Source of the DNA: Bdellovibrionales bacterium RIFOXYC1_FULL_37_79
GTDB taxonomy: Bacteria; Bdellovibrionota; Bacteriovoracia; Bacteriovoracales; Bacteriovoracaceae
Reading direction: 5' to 3'
NCBI GenBank assembly: GCA_001770015.1
Contig: MEQB01000032.1
Coordinates: 1 to 64,000 of the forward strand
Length of the DNA: 64,000 bases
In this document: in pieces, positions 11,601-19,664 of the stretch
Layout of the letters: every line of letters starts with the position of its first letter
Numbering within the stretch: position 1 is the first letter of the stretch
The notes under the pieces: model-generated
Told to the model about the DNA's origin: nothing
What the model saw: the letters and a program-made list of their open reading frames with translations, nothing else
Database searches by the model: none
Position numbers and translations under genes: made by a program

Positions 11601-11813
11601 ATCACTCTCGGAAGGATTAATGTGGGCCAAATCGATACCGGCTTTAAAAAGGTTTAGGGCTTCGTGGGGAAGCAAAACCTTCCCTTCATATAAAAGATCT
11701 GTCGCCGGTGGACGTTTAAATTCAAGAGGTATCGTACCTGGAAGTTCATCAATGGAAGCAAGCACTGAAAAAGAAAACCACAACAAAACCATCCATAAAG
11801 CGCTTGTCTTCAT
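8685..11813 (-). CDS. large exported protein of unknown function, coupled to the S8 protease
   Basis: The product of about 1042 residues begins with a signal peptide (MKTSALWMVLLWFSFSVLAS). I use the ATG at 11811-11813 because GTGAGG sits 6 nt upstream; a GTG four codons earlier is in frame but has no ribosome site. I do not recognise the family. The N-terminal half is mixed helical. Around residues 440-520 there are two similar glycine/valine-rich stretches (SYLGTDNVV and AYLGTDKVA), followed by GAGLGVSASYQMAD and GSIGLSFGINAF segments that could be amphipathic beta strands, and then a helical, charged C-terminal third. The stop codon overlaps the protease start by 4 bp, so a joint role with the protease, such as partner, inhibitor or outer-membrane anchor, is plausible but unproven. 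Confidence 0.8.
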   Translation of the reverse strand: MKTSALWMVLLWFSFSVLASIDELPGTIPLEFKRPPATDLLYEGKVLLPHEALNLFKAGIDLAHINPSESDLWKDKGFAYEVVHGYELLNGEDVHYVASVLSRIGNFRFSVFKETAAGRKFYTLMLSKKIHNVLLRSALLKKLGYRIPPIEYLKNIKIAFSSTFEKENFINQMSQDTLGDPKRWIKENQENSKELVLQDLIALGADNETYNLALGYIPASVIKGRRVFNSLLIPYAFTDIPETLNQFSWHLGIVMDKYLRLDYDDSTEFSTPYEDAGWILNRLEKLTVNDFFEIAKSGYFPKEVELLLAHKLIARRNSLMKHFKIGVEALPYDSNISWGEYLVEGKLLKENWEGYASRFAYGDEDSPLSPSELFSYFKSRVLSNTLFNLVNYFNKTILPTIDVQSEVYNRQLSRAFEAYRNYLLNGGSPEPVPVSVYAIPMVSGSLIASREIIAGSYLGTDNVVQLVDAIGANISVGAYLGTDKVAFPWSASGNVSGFLTRTYSHVRPIKSMKKALKTPFKNILIPLHQRKIAHLLDDAIDENLQNPEMNSEERQARLTEILNAFKENLEVGESLIISDSIGAGLGVSASYQMADNLKAYVAGKMKQMFLSRLHILRKDENTIHIYKDLGNLGSIGLSFGINAFIPVLRISVESKKGSSKTKFFSLDINDDLEMNPDIFKNIQALRSLLLKNSLEQVKILVKPYVLKHDFKEAGNEISLLFIKHKGIKSKDFITVVHPEGFQKYFYRGIIGHREGMDYQNTIMDAINAVFREIFDQDDVSVSTQDGINPGDTVYGKSFSRSVIFEGEVKNPTRLDYHADGKLEKSIINIVHRWKGWKMSKQKAQEILARINEKYESELYPEHVLDSTTELELYQVLLFVTFYENAIHHIKLMDKVKVRKIFRTYADRENLKRINAHRENMSIDDLVEHTISSFLYYRKKLEKATRENDLSDISSYTAKMISLAEASLKVKGMMELAGGTKGLFIYSRMEGFRVDDEGGDKPFISSSLGQIGSQDFKGPLFDMQDKIGMTESEFYGYWIQDRL

Positions 11814-11833
11814 AATAAACCTCACCAGCTTAA

Positions 11834-11861
11834 AATCACCAGGCTATTTTGCCTGGTGATT
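11834..11861 (-). terminator. hairpin between the glycine-tract lipoprotein and the exported protein/protease operon
   Basis: AATCACCAGGC and GCCTGGTGATT form a perfect 11-bp stem with a 6-nt loop, starting 20 nt beyond the lipoprotein stop codon. The T-run after it on the minus strand is short, so it may only attenuate transcription into the next two genes. No separate strong promoter was seen between it and the 11813 start. Confidence 0.6.
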
Positions 11862-11880
11862 GAATCAATTCACTTAACAA

Positions 11881-12651
11881 TTATTGATTTAAAATATGGG
11901 TATTAATAAAATCTTTAATTTGTTCTGGGTAGGTGCCATTAAAAGCGGCTGCATCTTTGATAAATTGTTCATAGGTTTCATTGTCGCCTTCAGAAACTTT
12001 TTTCAAAATGCTCTGAGCATCGGCCAATTCTTTGCCAATTAACTCTTTAGTAAATTGAGCAGTATCACCTTCAGTCATTTCCCTGGTTCCTGAAAGTTTT
12101 TTCCAGGCAAGAGACATTTTAGCAACCTGATCAGCTCGATCGGTTGAAAAGCCATATTCCGAACTCAACCCTTCTGCAATTTTTGAAACATTATAAGCTT
12201 CCTTGAAAGCACCCAATTTTTCCAGATCTTTTCCAACAGCTTCTTTTTCTTCAAACACGAATTCCCCGGCATAACCGCCATATCGGTAATATGCGTTTCC
12301 AACATACATGGTTTCACCCCAGTTGGAAGTATAGATGTCATGAATAGCGATAGGTTGATATTCAGTGGATGCCAGATATTGATTGAGCGTCTGGCCTGGA
12401 GTGTAATCATAAATATCAAATGCCAGATAATCTCTGCCCCATGAATCATAAACCACCACGAAGCCTTCGCTAGCAGATTCTGACGGGCCTTTAACCACGG
12501 AAAAATCTCCGCCGTAATGGGCTTCCAGCATTTGAACAAAGGAATTAACGGTGCTGCCACTAATATCATATCCACCGCCGCCTCCGCCGCCATTACAACC
12601 AGCAAAAATCAAACTCATAACCAGTAAAGTTCCTAGCAACATTTTTTTCAT
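11881..12651 (-). CDS. small lipoprotein with glycine tract, unknown function
   Basis: The 256-residue product has a textbook lipoprotein signal (MKKMLLGTLLVMSLIFAGC). The lipidated Cys is followed closely by seven consecutive glycines, which look like a flexible linker. The body carries tyrosine- and glycine-rich segments (YYRYGGYAGEF) and a helical C-terminal half. A GGGGGG ribosome site lies just upstream of the ATG. It is the first gene of a minus-strand group that continues, after a hairpin, into the exported protein and the S8 protease. I do not recognise a family. Confidence 0.8.
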   Translation of the reverse strand: MKKMLLGTLLVMSLIFAGCNGGGGGGGYDISGSTVNSFVQMLEAHYGGDFSVVKGPSESASEGFVVVYDSWGRDYLAFDIYDYTPGQTLNQYLASTEYQPIAIHDIYTSNWGETMYVGNAYYRYGGYAGEFVFEEKEAVGKDLEKLGAFKEAYNVSKIAEGLSSEYGFSTDRADQVAKMSLAWKKLSGTREMTEGDTAQFTKELIGKELADAQSILKKVSEGDNETYEQFIKDAAAFNGTYPEQIKDFINTHILNQ

Positions 12652-13194
12652 AAATCCCCCCTAATAAAGATTCTTGTTATTAACATAACGACCAAGGTGA
12701 TGAAACCCCAGTGTAATTTATTAACGATGGTTGATTTTCCTTCCAACCAAATCTCCTGAAACAAAGAAGGGGTGAGCAACAAACATGCCATGACAGCAAG
12801 CGCAATCGCAATGCGTCTTGTGTCGAAAATAACTAGATATTTATCAATTTACATAATTTTCAAATGAGTACTTGAGTAACCCAGTTTCAATTTGTCATGG
12901 AAATCAGAATCAAATTGACTATGTTTTGCTTTTGCAAAGACCGCTTCGCATGCTTACATATATTGTTACAGACCATTGAGTCCTTAATAACCGTTCCTGA
13001 TTTAACTGATAAAAAATGATCACCGAAATAGATAATGGTAACCATATGCCCACTTTTCAAGTCAGAAAATGCAGACCTCTCAATCAACTTTTTAAATTAA
13101 AATCAATCGGTTGAATCACATTTTAGAATAATTTCAAGTGCCACATTCTTTCATTATATAATTTTCTAAATGGTGTCCCATCAGGGAGGGTTGT
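12652..13194. other. 543-bp divergent intergenic region
   Basis: This gap separates the minus-strand lipoprotein from the plus-strand beta-helix lipoprotein and should hold both promoters. A 66-codon minus-strand frame at 12887-13087 starts with TTG, lacks a ribosome site and has no recognisable composition, so I do not call it. I see no tRNA or repeat. Confidence 0.6.
13157..13162 (+). promoter_or_regulatory. -10 box (TATAAT) of the beta-helix lipoprotein gene
   Basis: A perfect TATAAT lies 32 nt before the GTG start. The -35 region (TTCAAG with an 18-nt spacer) is weak. The gene also has a strong GGGAGGG ribosome site 4 nt before its GTG. Confidence 0.5.
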
Positions 13195-15762
13195 GTGAAA
13201 TATTTCAATCTGGTGTATCTCCTGTTTATTTTATCTCTGCTGGGCGCCTGTATTCCAGAGGCCCGCAAGAAATGTACTGATGATCAAGTGTTGGTCAATG
13301 GTATATGCGAGCCCAAGATTCCAAATCCCGACCCCGATCAAAACCTTGACTGTGGAGCTCTTTTAAACCATCAAGAAGAAACACGGATCATGTATCAAAA
13401 TTCTTCAGTGGGATCAAGCGACAGTTGTTTAGAGGAAGTTCAAAAAAGAAGTTGTGAAAACGGACAACTCTCCACTTGGAGCGGTAGCTTTCAATTTGCA
13501 AGCTGTTCCAACGAGAGAGTGAGATATGCCGCATCTTCGGTGGCCGCCGGTTTAGCCTGTCAAACTGAAGTACAAAGACAAATCTGCCAAAATGGTATTT
13601 GCGGTACTTGGTCACCCAACAATTTTGGTTATACTAGCTGTCAGGTCCAAGGTTATGCAAGCTGCGGAAATATTCCTCATAACGGTACTGAATCAAGAAT
13701 CGCCTATAGCGCTGCTTCTGTACCTTACGGACAACTTTGCTCTGCCATTGGACAGAATCAAACCAGAACTTGTAACAACGGTAGCTGGTCTAGTTGGTCA
13801 GGTAGTTACCAGTATCTGTCCTGTTCAGTACAAGGTGCCGCCAGCTGTGGCAGCGTTCCTCATAATGGTACTGAATCAAGAGTGGCCTATAGCGCCGCTT
13901 CTGTAGCTTACGGACAACTCTGTTCTGCCATTGGACAGAATCAGACCAGAACTTGCAACAACGGTAGCTGGTCTAGTTGGTCAGGTAGTTACCAGTATCT
14001 GTCCTGTTCAGTACAAGGTGCCGCCAGCTGTGGCAGTATTGCAAGTGGTGGTTATGAGATTAGAACAATGTATCAAGCCGCCGTCGCAAGCGAAAGCCAA
14101 AGCTGTGTTTCTGAAACCCAAAACAGACTGTGCACTAACGGACAATTCAGTGCTTGGTCTGGATCTTATACTCAAACAGAATGTGTTATATCACGCATAC
14201 GTTACGAAAGTGCAACTGCAATAAATGGAATGTGTAATGAAGAAACTCAACAAATGATTTGTTCGAGTGGAGTATGCGGAGTATGGAATCCTAACCGTTA
14301 CACGAACAGCTCGTGCCATGTCGGCGCTTGGATTCCACCTATTGGAATACCAAGTCCCTCCTGGCCAAATCAGGGTATCGATATTGCTCGGCCATCGTTT
14401 CCAACCCCTTGGACTGCAGATCAGTCTGGGTGGTACTATGTAAGCGCCACAGGGTGTTCGGACTCTCGAACCTACGGCCACCCAGGATCGTCAAGGTGCT
14501 CGCTTCCTTCTGCACCTCTTGCGGGTTCAGTGATTGTGCTAAATGGAATCATCAGCAAAAGTCAGGCCCTTAATTACAATGGAACGACCAATGCTCCTAT
14601 TTGGATCATTGGATATGATCCGGAAAGTAAGCCACAACTAACCGGAGCTTGGAGTGTTAATGGTAGTTATCTCATATTTGATTCACTTCATTGGAATGCT
14701 ACAAATTTATCGGACATTAATTTGATTGATGAAGGTAATCACAATATGTACCGCAATTGTCTTTTTCGTAACACTCAAGGTACCAGCTACGGAGCGGGCA
14801 TCGGTGCGGGAGGAAATTATTTAGTATTTTATCGTATTACGGTTTATGATCAAGGTAATTGGCAGGCCAGTACAGATGTTGATAGACACGGAGTAAAAGT
14901 CTATGCCGGATCCAACATGTGGTTTGTTGACTCTAGCTTTTATCACAATCAGGGAGATGGCATCCAGGTAGGAGATGCCAACAACACAGCTGCTCAAATA
15001 AATAAAATCTACATTGGTAGAAATACTTCTTATGAAAACCTTCAGTCAGGATTATGGACGAAAAATGCAACTGATGTAATCATGTCGCAAAATATTGTCT
15101 ACGGGATTAATTACTCAAACGGTGGTGATGGTCAAGGCATGGGAGGCCAGTATGATCCCAAACATGTTTGGTTTATCAATAATATAATTCATAATACTAA
15201 AGCCGGTATCAAAATCTCTGGAGCTGATTTTGGTAGTGGTGGCCCGTGGTATGCGATTGGCAATTTAATTTATAATATTGAAAGTGATCAAGGAACTTGC
15301 AACAATTATAATGTTGGTGCACTCGCTTATCGTAACAATGGAGGATTCACAGCAATTTTCAACACTGTATTTAATGCAGATGTTTTTGTGGCCATGCCAA
15401 GTGGTGCTGGTGGAAATATTCGAATCGCTAATAATATTTTTTCGGTAAAAGACAGTTCTTCCAACAATTGCACACCAATGAGTGTGGATGTTTCCTGGGC
15501 CCATGATTATAATTTAGTATCGGATGCATCATGGATTACCGATGCTCATAAACAATCAGGGTCAGCAGCTTCTACGTTTATAAATCCAGGAATTGATTTT
15601 ACTCTTCTCCAAAATAGCAGTGCAAAAGACAAGGCGAATTCAAATGAAGAAGCTGCGTTTGCAGCCTTTCAATCACGATACGGAATTGATATTCGAAAAG
15701 ATATAAATGGAAGATCGAGGCCACAGAACTTATGGTGGGATATAGGGGCATATGAATTTTAA
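13195..15762 (+). CDS. lipoprotein with cysteine-rich WSxW modules and a right-handed beta-helix domain
   Basis: The 855-residue product starts at GTG (strong GGGAGGG site) and has a lipobox (LLGAC), so it should be anchored in a membrane. After a short Pro/Asp linker, residues of about 45-375 contain six cysteine-rich modules. The long ones carry paired Cys residues, a TCNNGSW-type turn and a SWSSWSGSY motif recalling thrombospondin type-1 WSxW motifs; modules three and four are almost identical. Residues of about 390-855 look like a parallel beta-helix (repeated asparagine- and glycine-rich rungs such as GDGIQVGD, IYIGRNTSYEN, IRIANNIFS), the fold of pectate lyases and carbohydrate-binding surface proteins. 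Polysaccharide binding or cleavage is an inference; I could not identify a catalytic site. Confidence 0.85.
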   Translation: MKYFNLVYLLFILSLLGACIPEARKKCTDDQVLVNGICEPKIPNPDPDQNLDCGALLNHQEETRIMYQNSSVGSSDSCLEEVQKRSCENGQLSTWSGSFQFASCSNERVRYAASSVAAGLACQTEVQRQICQNGICGTWSPNNFGYTSCQVQGYASCGNIPHNGTESRIAYSAASVPYGQLCSAIGQNQTRTCNNGSWSSWSGSYQYLSCSVQGAASCGSVPHNGTESRVAYSAASVAYGQLCSAIGQNQTRTCNNGSWSSWSGSYQYLSCSVQGAASCGSIASGGYEIRTMYQAAVASESQSCVSETQNRLCTNGQFSAWSGSYTQTECVISRIRYESATAINGMCNEETQQMICSSGVCGVWNPNRYTNSSCHVGAWIPPIGIPSPSWPNQGIDIARPSFPTPWTADQSGWYYVSATGCSDSRTYGHPGSSRCSLPSAPLAGSVIVLNGIISKSQALNYNGTTNAPIWIIGYDPESKPQLTGAWSVNGSYLIFDSLHWNATNLSDINLIDEGNHNMYRNCLFRNTQGTSYGAGIGAGGNYLVFYRITVYDQGNWQASTDVDRHGVKVYAGSNMWFVDSSFYHNQGDGIQVGDANNTAAQINKIYIGRNTSYENLQSGLWTKNATDVIMSQNIVYGINYSNGGDGQGMGGQYDPKHVWFINNIIHNTKAGIKISGADFGSGGPWYAIGNLIYNIESDQGTCNNYNVGALAYRNNGGFTAIFNTVFNADVFVAMPSGAGGNIRIANNIFSVKDSSSNNCTPMSVDVSWAHDYNLVSDASWITDAHKQSGSAASTFINPGIDFTLLQNSSAKDKANSNEEAAFAAFQSRYGIDIRKDINGRSRPQNLWWDIGAYEF
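13663..14028 (+). repeat. two 183-bp near-identical tandem units in the cysteine-rich region
   Basis: The 61-codon unit beginning at the CG(N/S) codons near 13663 is repeated at 13846 with only scattered differences, and its last part (SWSGSYQYLSCSVQGAASCGS codons) is essentially identical up to about 14035. This indicates a recent duplication or conversion within the gene. Confidence 0.85.
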
Positions 15763-15839
15763 AACAATTACCGACTTTGACACCAAATGAATTTTTTCGG
15801 TTCTGATTTTCCCGACTTCTTTGTATAACTGGAATTTTC

Positions 15840-15858
15840 CACCCTCCTGGGGAGGGTG
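15840..15858 (+). terminator. terminator hairpin between convergent beta-helix and HNH genes
   Basis: CACCCTCC and GGAGGGTG form an 8-bp GC-rich stem with loop TGG, followed on the plus strand by ATTTT. It lies 78 nt after the beta-helix stop and just beyond the HNH stop, so it may serve both. The surrounding 26 bp recur at 16834-16859. Confidence 0.7.
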
Positions 15859-15861
15859 ATT

Positions 15862-16734
15862 TTATGAATATGAACTGAAATAATAATCCATCTTATTCAG
15901 GCCAAAATCCCTTATAGCTTTCCTCTTATTGCAATTAGCACAGAAAAGTTGAATATTAGATTCATCATTAGATCCGCCCTTAGCAAATGGTATTTTATGC
16001 TCATATTCCAACCTGTCCGTTGAATGACAATTTTCACACTTTCCCCCCGCCCTCTTATAGACAATCTCTTTTACTTTTCTTGATATATAGCGACTATTAC
16101 TCGCCTGAAAATTTCGGTTCTCCCTTTTAGATTCAATGCTTTGAATAATAAAATTGTCAAATAACCTTGATAAAATTTTATCTACATCATCCTCTTTCAT
16201 CAAATTTTTTACTTTTTGCAATTTTTCAAATGTCTCTTTACTCAAATTGACATGCATTCTTAAAAGATCAGGCGTAATATTTCTTATAAAAGATTTTTTT
16301 AGTGGCTTTAATATTCCCAATTTTTTTTTAATCTGAAAAATTTTTTCTTCACATTCAATTTGGGTGGTCATTTTCATACCGCTTATAATTTGCAGTTGAT
16401 CGGCCTTATTATCAATCTCTGCTTCCTTGAATAAATTACTGGCAAGATTAATACTCGACAATGTCAATGATCCATTCTCAATCGAGCTTTTTATTTCTGG
16501 AAGCTTTTTTAACATGCGCATGGCATTTATTCTGCGCCATGACTGTTGTGGCCCATATCTAAGCTCCTTAAGACAATAATCATAAAGCGAAGAATACCCA
16601 AGGTCACAATACAATTTTCTCCTTTCAATTTCCTGAAGATGCAAAAGGATGCTTGAAAGTAATTTTTGCTCTTGCTTAATCAAATTCTTGGTTGATTCTA
16701 ACAATTGTTTATCGTCCAATTTTGTAATATCCAT
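15862..16734 (-). CDS. HNH endonuclease family protein
   Basis: The 290-residue product has a helical N-terminal region resembling DUF222-type proteins found fused to HNH domains. The C-terminal HNH/zinc module is complete: CENC, then EHKIPFAKGG, then NIQLFCANCNKRK, giving two CxxC zinc pairs and the conserved His. A GGAGGG ribosome site precedes the ATG. It likely cleaves DNA in the cytoplasm. Such genes are common as stand-alone, mobile or multicopy genes; no restriction partner, intron or phage gene lies next to it. It is bracketed by two nearly identical palindromic terminators about 1 kb apart. Confidence 0.88.
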   Translation of the reverse strand: MDITKLDDKQLLESTKNLIKQEQKLLSSILLHLQEIERRKLYCDLGYSSLYDYCLKELRYGPQQSWRRINAMRMLKKLPEIKSSIENGSLTLSSINLASNLFKEAEIDNKADQLQIISGMKMTTQIECEEKIFQIKKKLGILKPLKKSFIRNITPDLLRMHVNLSKETFEKLQKVKNLMKEDDVDKILSRLFDNFIIQSIESKRENRNFQASNSRYISRKVKEIVYKRAGGKCENCHSTDRLEYEHKIPFAKGGSNDESNIQLFCANCNKRKAIRDFGLNKMDYYFSSYS

Positions 16735-16838
16735 ACTTCCCTCCTTCGTTAAAAGGCGATTTTATAAAACTATATGATATTGGTTGTATACTGAATTCAA
16801 AGATCCTATACAGATATTTCAAATTTAAAAAAGTTTTC

Positions 16839-16857
16839 CACCCTCCTGAGGAGGGTG
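16839..16857 (-). terminator. terminator hairpin after the MFS transporter gene
   Basis: CACCCTCC and GGAGGGTG pair with loop TGA, followed on the minus strand by AAAACTTTTTT. It lies 34 nt past the MFS stop codon. A second palindrome (AAATTCCC/GGGAAATTT) lies between the stop and this hairpin. Confidence 0.75.
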
Positions 16858-16890
16858 ATATGTAAAATTCCCAAGGGAAATTTGGACTAG

Positions 16891-18093
16891 TTATGCAATC
16901 GCACGATTCATTTTACCAAGAAGATAAAAGTAGATTCCAACAAACAAAAGACCCGTAGCCTGAATCATACAAATCTGATTTATTAAAATATGATCGATCA
17001 AATGTCCAAAAAGAAAATAGGCAATCGGAAAGGTAAACGTAATGACTGCCTGTAAAATGGCAAAAAAACGACCGCGGTAAGCTTCATTCACATTGCGTTG
17101 AAAATAATCAATGATTTTAACATTGATTATCCCCAGCAATAGACCAATCCACAAAAGGATTGTGATAAAAAAAAGAGTATGGATAATCATTCCCGAAGCA
17201 AACAGCATTAATCCTTGCAACAAAAGAGCACCCATGACTATTTTAATAGGATTATTGTTAAAAATATTTACATATTTGGAGACGAAACCGCCAATTAATA
17301 TTCCAATCCACAAGGCTCCCTCCAACATTCCCAGAATAGAAGCGTTTTCGTTTAAAGCATTTTTAGTATAGACCGGCAAGGTAATCAAAATGGGATTTAA
17401 AAAAAAATTGGCCAAACCAAAACCAAATAATATTTTTTTTATCAGAGGCATTCTATTTAAAAGTTCAAAAGTTTTGAGATTTTCGTAGGTACCGGAAGAA
17501 TCATCTGCCGCCACCATAGGGGAAAACCTCACCCTAAAAATGAACAAAACGCACAATAGATAACTAATTCCATTGATTGCCGTCACCCCGATAATTCCAA
17601 GCATCTCAATGAGCAAAGCACCGAGTATGGCACCGGCAAAATTGGCAAGTGACTGGGTGGATGTGATAAACGCCACCGCCATGGTGGAGTCCTCCTTTGG
17701 GCACAGTTCAGGAACACTTTTAAACAAGGTGGGATCAATAAACGCCTGATAAAGAGAAAGTAGAAAGCCCGTGATCAAGGCCAAAACAATGGAAAACAAA
17801 CCCAGATGGATAAGATAGATCACCCCAAGGATGGTAAGAAAGCCTGACAATTCGGCAAATAAAAAAATTTTTTTGGAATCCACTTTTTCGATCAGATTGC
17901 CAATATGTTTTACAAAAAGCAATGATGGCAAAGATGAAATAATTAAAAAGTATGCCAGCTCGCTACCTTTACCGTTCATGGTGGTAAGCATCCACCACAT
18001 AATGGCAATTTGATACATGCGGGTACCGGCCTGACTTAGCACCTGACCGAGCCAGACCAAAAGAAAATTTCTATTTCTTAAAATTAAAAACAT
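16891..18093 (-). CDS. MFS transporter, 12 transmembrane segments
   Basis: This 400-residue, strongly hydrophobic protein has the layout of a 12-helix major facilitator, with the N-terminal signature LVWLGQVLSQAGTRMYQIAIMWWML typical of the MFS_3/EntS-like drug-exporter group. The cytoplasmic loop after helix 2 carries a KHIGNLIEKVDSKK segment in the position of MFS motif A. It probably exports a small molecule from the cytoplasm; the substrate cannot be told. The ATG lies 8 nt after the pyruvate kinase stop codon without a clear ribosome site, so the two are probably co-transcribed and coupled. Confidence 0.85.
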   Translation of the reverse strand: MFLILRNRNFLLVWLGQVLSQAGTRMYQIAIMWWMLTTMNGKGSELAYFLIISSLPSLLFVKHIGNLIEKVDSKKIFLFAELSGFLTILGVIYLIHLGLFSIVLALITGFLLSLYQAFIDPTLFKSVPELCPKEDSTMAVAFITSTQSLANFAGAILGALLIEMLGIIGVTAINGISYLLCVLFIFRVRFSPMVAADDSSGTYENLKTFELLNRMPLIKKILFGFGLANFFLNPILITLPVYTKNALNENASILGMLEGALWIGILIGGFVSKYVNIFNNNPIKIVMGALLLQGLMLFASGMIIHTLFFITILLWIGLLLGIINVKIIDYFQRNVNEAYRGRFFAILQAVITFTFPIAYFLFGHLIDHILINQICMIQATGLLFVGIYFYLLGKMNRAIA

Positions 18094-18101
18094 GAATCAA
18101 T

Positions 18102-19517
18102 CTATAATATTTTAAGGGCATGAACAAGGTTAGTTTCCGTTTTTTCCTCAAAGGGATAGCCCGCCGTCACTACCACATAATCTCCTGGAACCACCAAATT
18201 TTCTTCCTTGGCCCTTTTTACACATTCAGTAATCACCTCGTCCAATTGTTCAAACAACTGGATTTCCACCGCATGCACGCCAAACAGGATTGACATTTTT
18301 TTCAGGGTTTTATTTTGCGCAGAAAAGGCAATGACGGGAATTCCAAGTCGCTGACAAGATAGCAAACTGGCCGATCTTCCTGACATGGTAAGCGCAAAGA
18401 CCGCCTTGGCCTTTATTGCATTCGCCATGGTGGCCGATGAATTGGCAGCGGCTAATTCAATATTTTGATTATCCGTATAAGGGGCAATATCTCCGTGAGG
18501 AGAGTAGGCGGTTTTTTCAGCTTCTTTGACAATTTTCACCATCTGGGAGACCACCTTGTCTGGATGTTTTCCCACGGCAGTCTCTCCTGATAGCATAACC
18601 GCTCCTGTACCATCAAATACGGCATTCGCCACGTCGGTGATTTCGGCACGGGTTGGTCGCTCTTCAACCGTCATGGACTCTAACATCTGAGTGGCCACGA
18701 TCACAAGTTTATGGGCCGTCCGGGCCTTTCTCACCAGCTCTTTTTGAATAATTGGAACTTTCTCCAAAGGTGTCTCAATGGCCAGATCACCTCTGGCGAT
18801 CATGATTCCATCCGCCACAAATAAAATTTCATTTATTCTATCCAAGGCTTCCGGCTTTTCAATTTTAGCGATAACGGGAAGATCCTTGCCTGCTTTTGCT
18901 ATCAATTCTTTTAAATTCCTTATATCGTCTGGTGTTCTTACAAACGACAAGGCCACCATATCAACCCCCAGCTTGAGTCCAAACTCCAAATCCAGCTTAT
19001 CTTTTTGGGTAAGCGAAGGCAGGGATAGCTTGGTTTGAGGAAGATTAACGCCCTTATGTGAAGACAACAAACCTCCATCAAGCACTTTAGTAATCACATC
19101 GGTTTGATCAATATCCTGGACTTCCAGTTCGAGTAATCCATCGGCCAATAAAATCCGTTCACCTGGTTTTACCTCTTGATGAAAATTTTGCAGTTTTATA
19201 TAAACCCTGTTATTGGTCCCGTCATCTGATTCATTTTGACTTAAAATTAAAGTATCCCCTTCAGCCAGGGAAATTCCATTATCCTTGATAACCCCCACTC
19301 TGATCTTGGGGCCTGATAAATCCTGGAGGATTCCGATGTGCTTTTTCATATCCCGGCTGATACTTCGTATCTTGTTAAATGTTTGTTTGTGATCATCATA
19401 GGTTCCATGGCTGAAATTAAGTCTCGCCACGTTCATCCCCGCCTCAATGAGCTTTTTGATCATTTCGTCGGTGTTACTGGCAGGACCGATGGTGGCCACA
19501 ATTTTCGTGAGTCTCAT
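18102..19517 (-). CDS. pyk: pyruvate kinase
   Basis: This 471-residue enzyme converts phosphoenolpyruvate and ADP to pyruvate and ATP, the last step of glycolysis. The N-terminus (MRLTKIVATIGPAS, then MNVARLNFSHG) and the signature IAKIEKPEALDRINEIL with the catalytic Lys are intact, as are MIARGDLAIE and the C-terminal allosteric domain (AVFALTMSGRSASLLS). The start is set at 19515-19517 by a GGAAGGA site 4 nt upstream; an in-frame extension of 26 codons has no such site and is not conserved in the family. It is followed by an MFS transporter in the same operon. Confidence 0.96.
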   Translation of the reverse strand: MRLTKIVATIGPASNTDEMIKKLIEAGMNVARLNFSHGTYDDHKQTFNKIRSISRDMKKHIGILQDLSGPKIRVGVIKDNGISLAEGDTLILSQNESDDGTNNRVYIKLQNFHQEVKPGERILLADGLLELEVQDIDQTDVITKVLDGGLLSSHKGVNLPQTKLSLPSLTQKDKLDLEFGLKLGVDMVALSFVRTPDDIRNLKELIAKAGKDLPVIAKIEKPEALDRINEILFVADGIMIARGDLAIETPLEKVPIIQKELVRKARTAHKLVIVATQMLESMTVEERPTRAEITDVANAVFDGTGAVMLSGETAVGKHPDKVVSQMVKIVKEAEKTAYSPHGDIAPYTDNQNIELAAANSSATMANAIKAKAVFALTMSGRSASLLSCQRLGIPVIAFSAQNKTLKKMSILFGVHAVEIQLFEQLDEVITECVKRAKEENLVVPGDYVVVTAGYPFEEKTETNLVHALKIL

Positions 19518-19630
19518 TTTTTCCTTCCCATTACTTTTATTAGTCTCCTTTCTATTTTCCGCTTGCTTTTGAAATCTTGCAAGGAACAAAAACATGCTTT
19601 TACTTATTGCTGAAATTACCGTTGGTGCTT

Positions 19631-19636
19631 TATAAT
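19631..19636 (+). promoter_or_regulatory. -10 box (TATAAT) of the receiver protein gene
   Basis: A perfect TATAAT lies 28 nt before the ATG at 19665, with TTGCTG as a -35 candidate 18 nt upstream. The region between 19518 and 19664 is divergent and also feeds pyk. Confidence 0.55.
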
Positions 19637-19664
19637 TAGCATGTGCTCACACCAAGGATTGAAC

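Noticed and set aside
12887-13087. 66-codon minus-strand frame in the divergent intergenic region
   Set aside because: TTG start without a ribosome site and no recognisable protein character.
16891-18093. MFS transporter considered as a siderophore exporter
   Set aside because: The EntS-like opening motif is shared by many drug exporters and no siderophore synthesis operon is present.
19518-19595. N-terminal extension of pyruvate kinase
   Set aside because: The 26 extra codons are not part of the family and the internal ATG has a clear GGAAGGA site.
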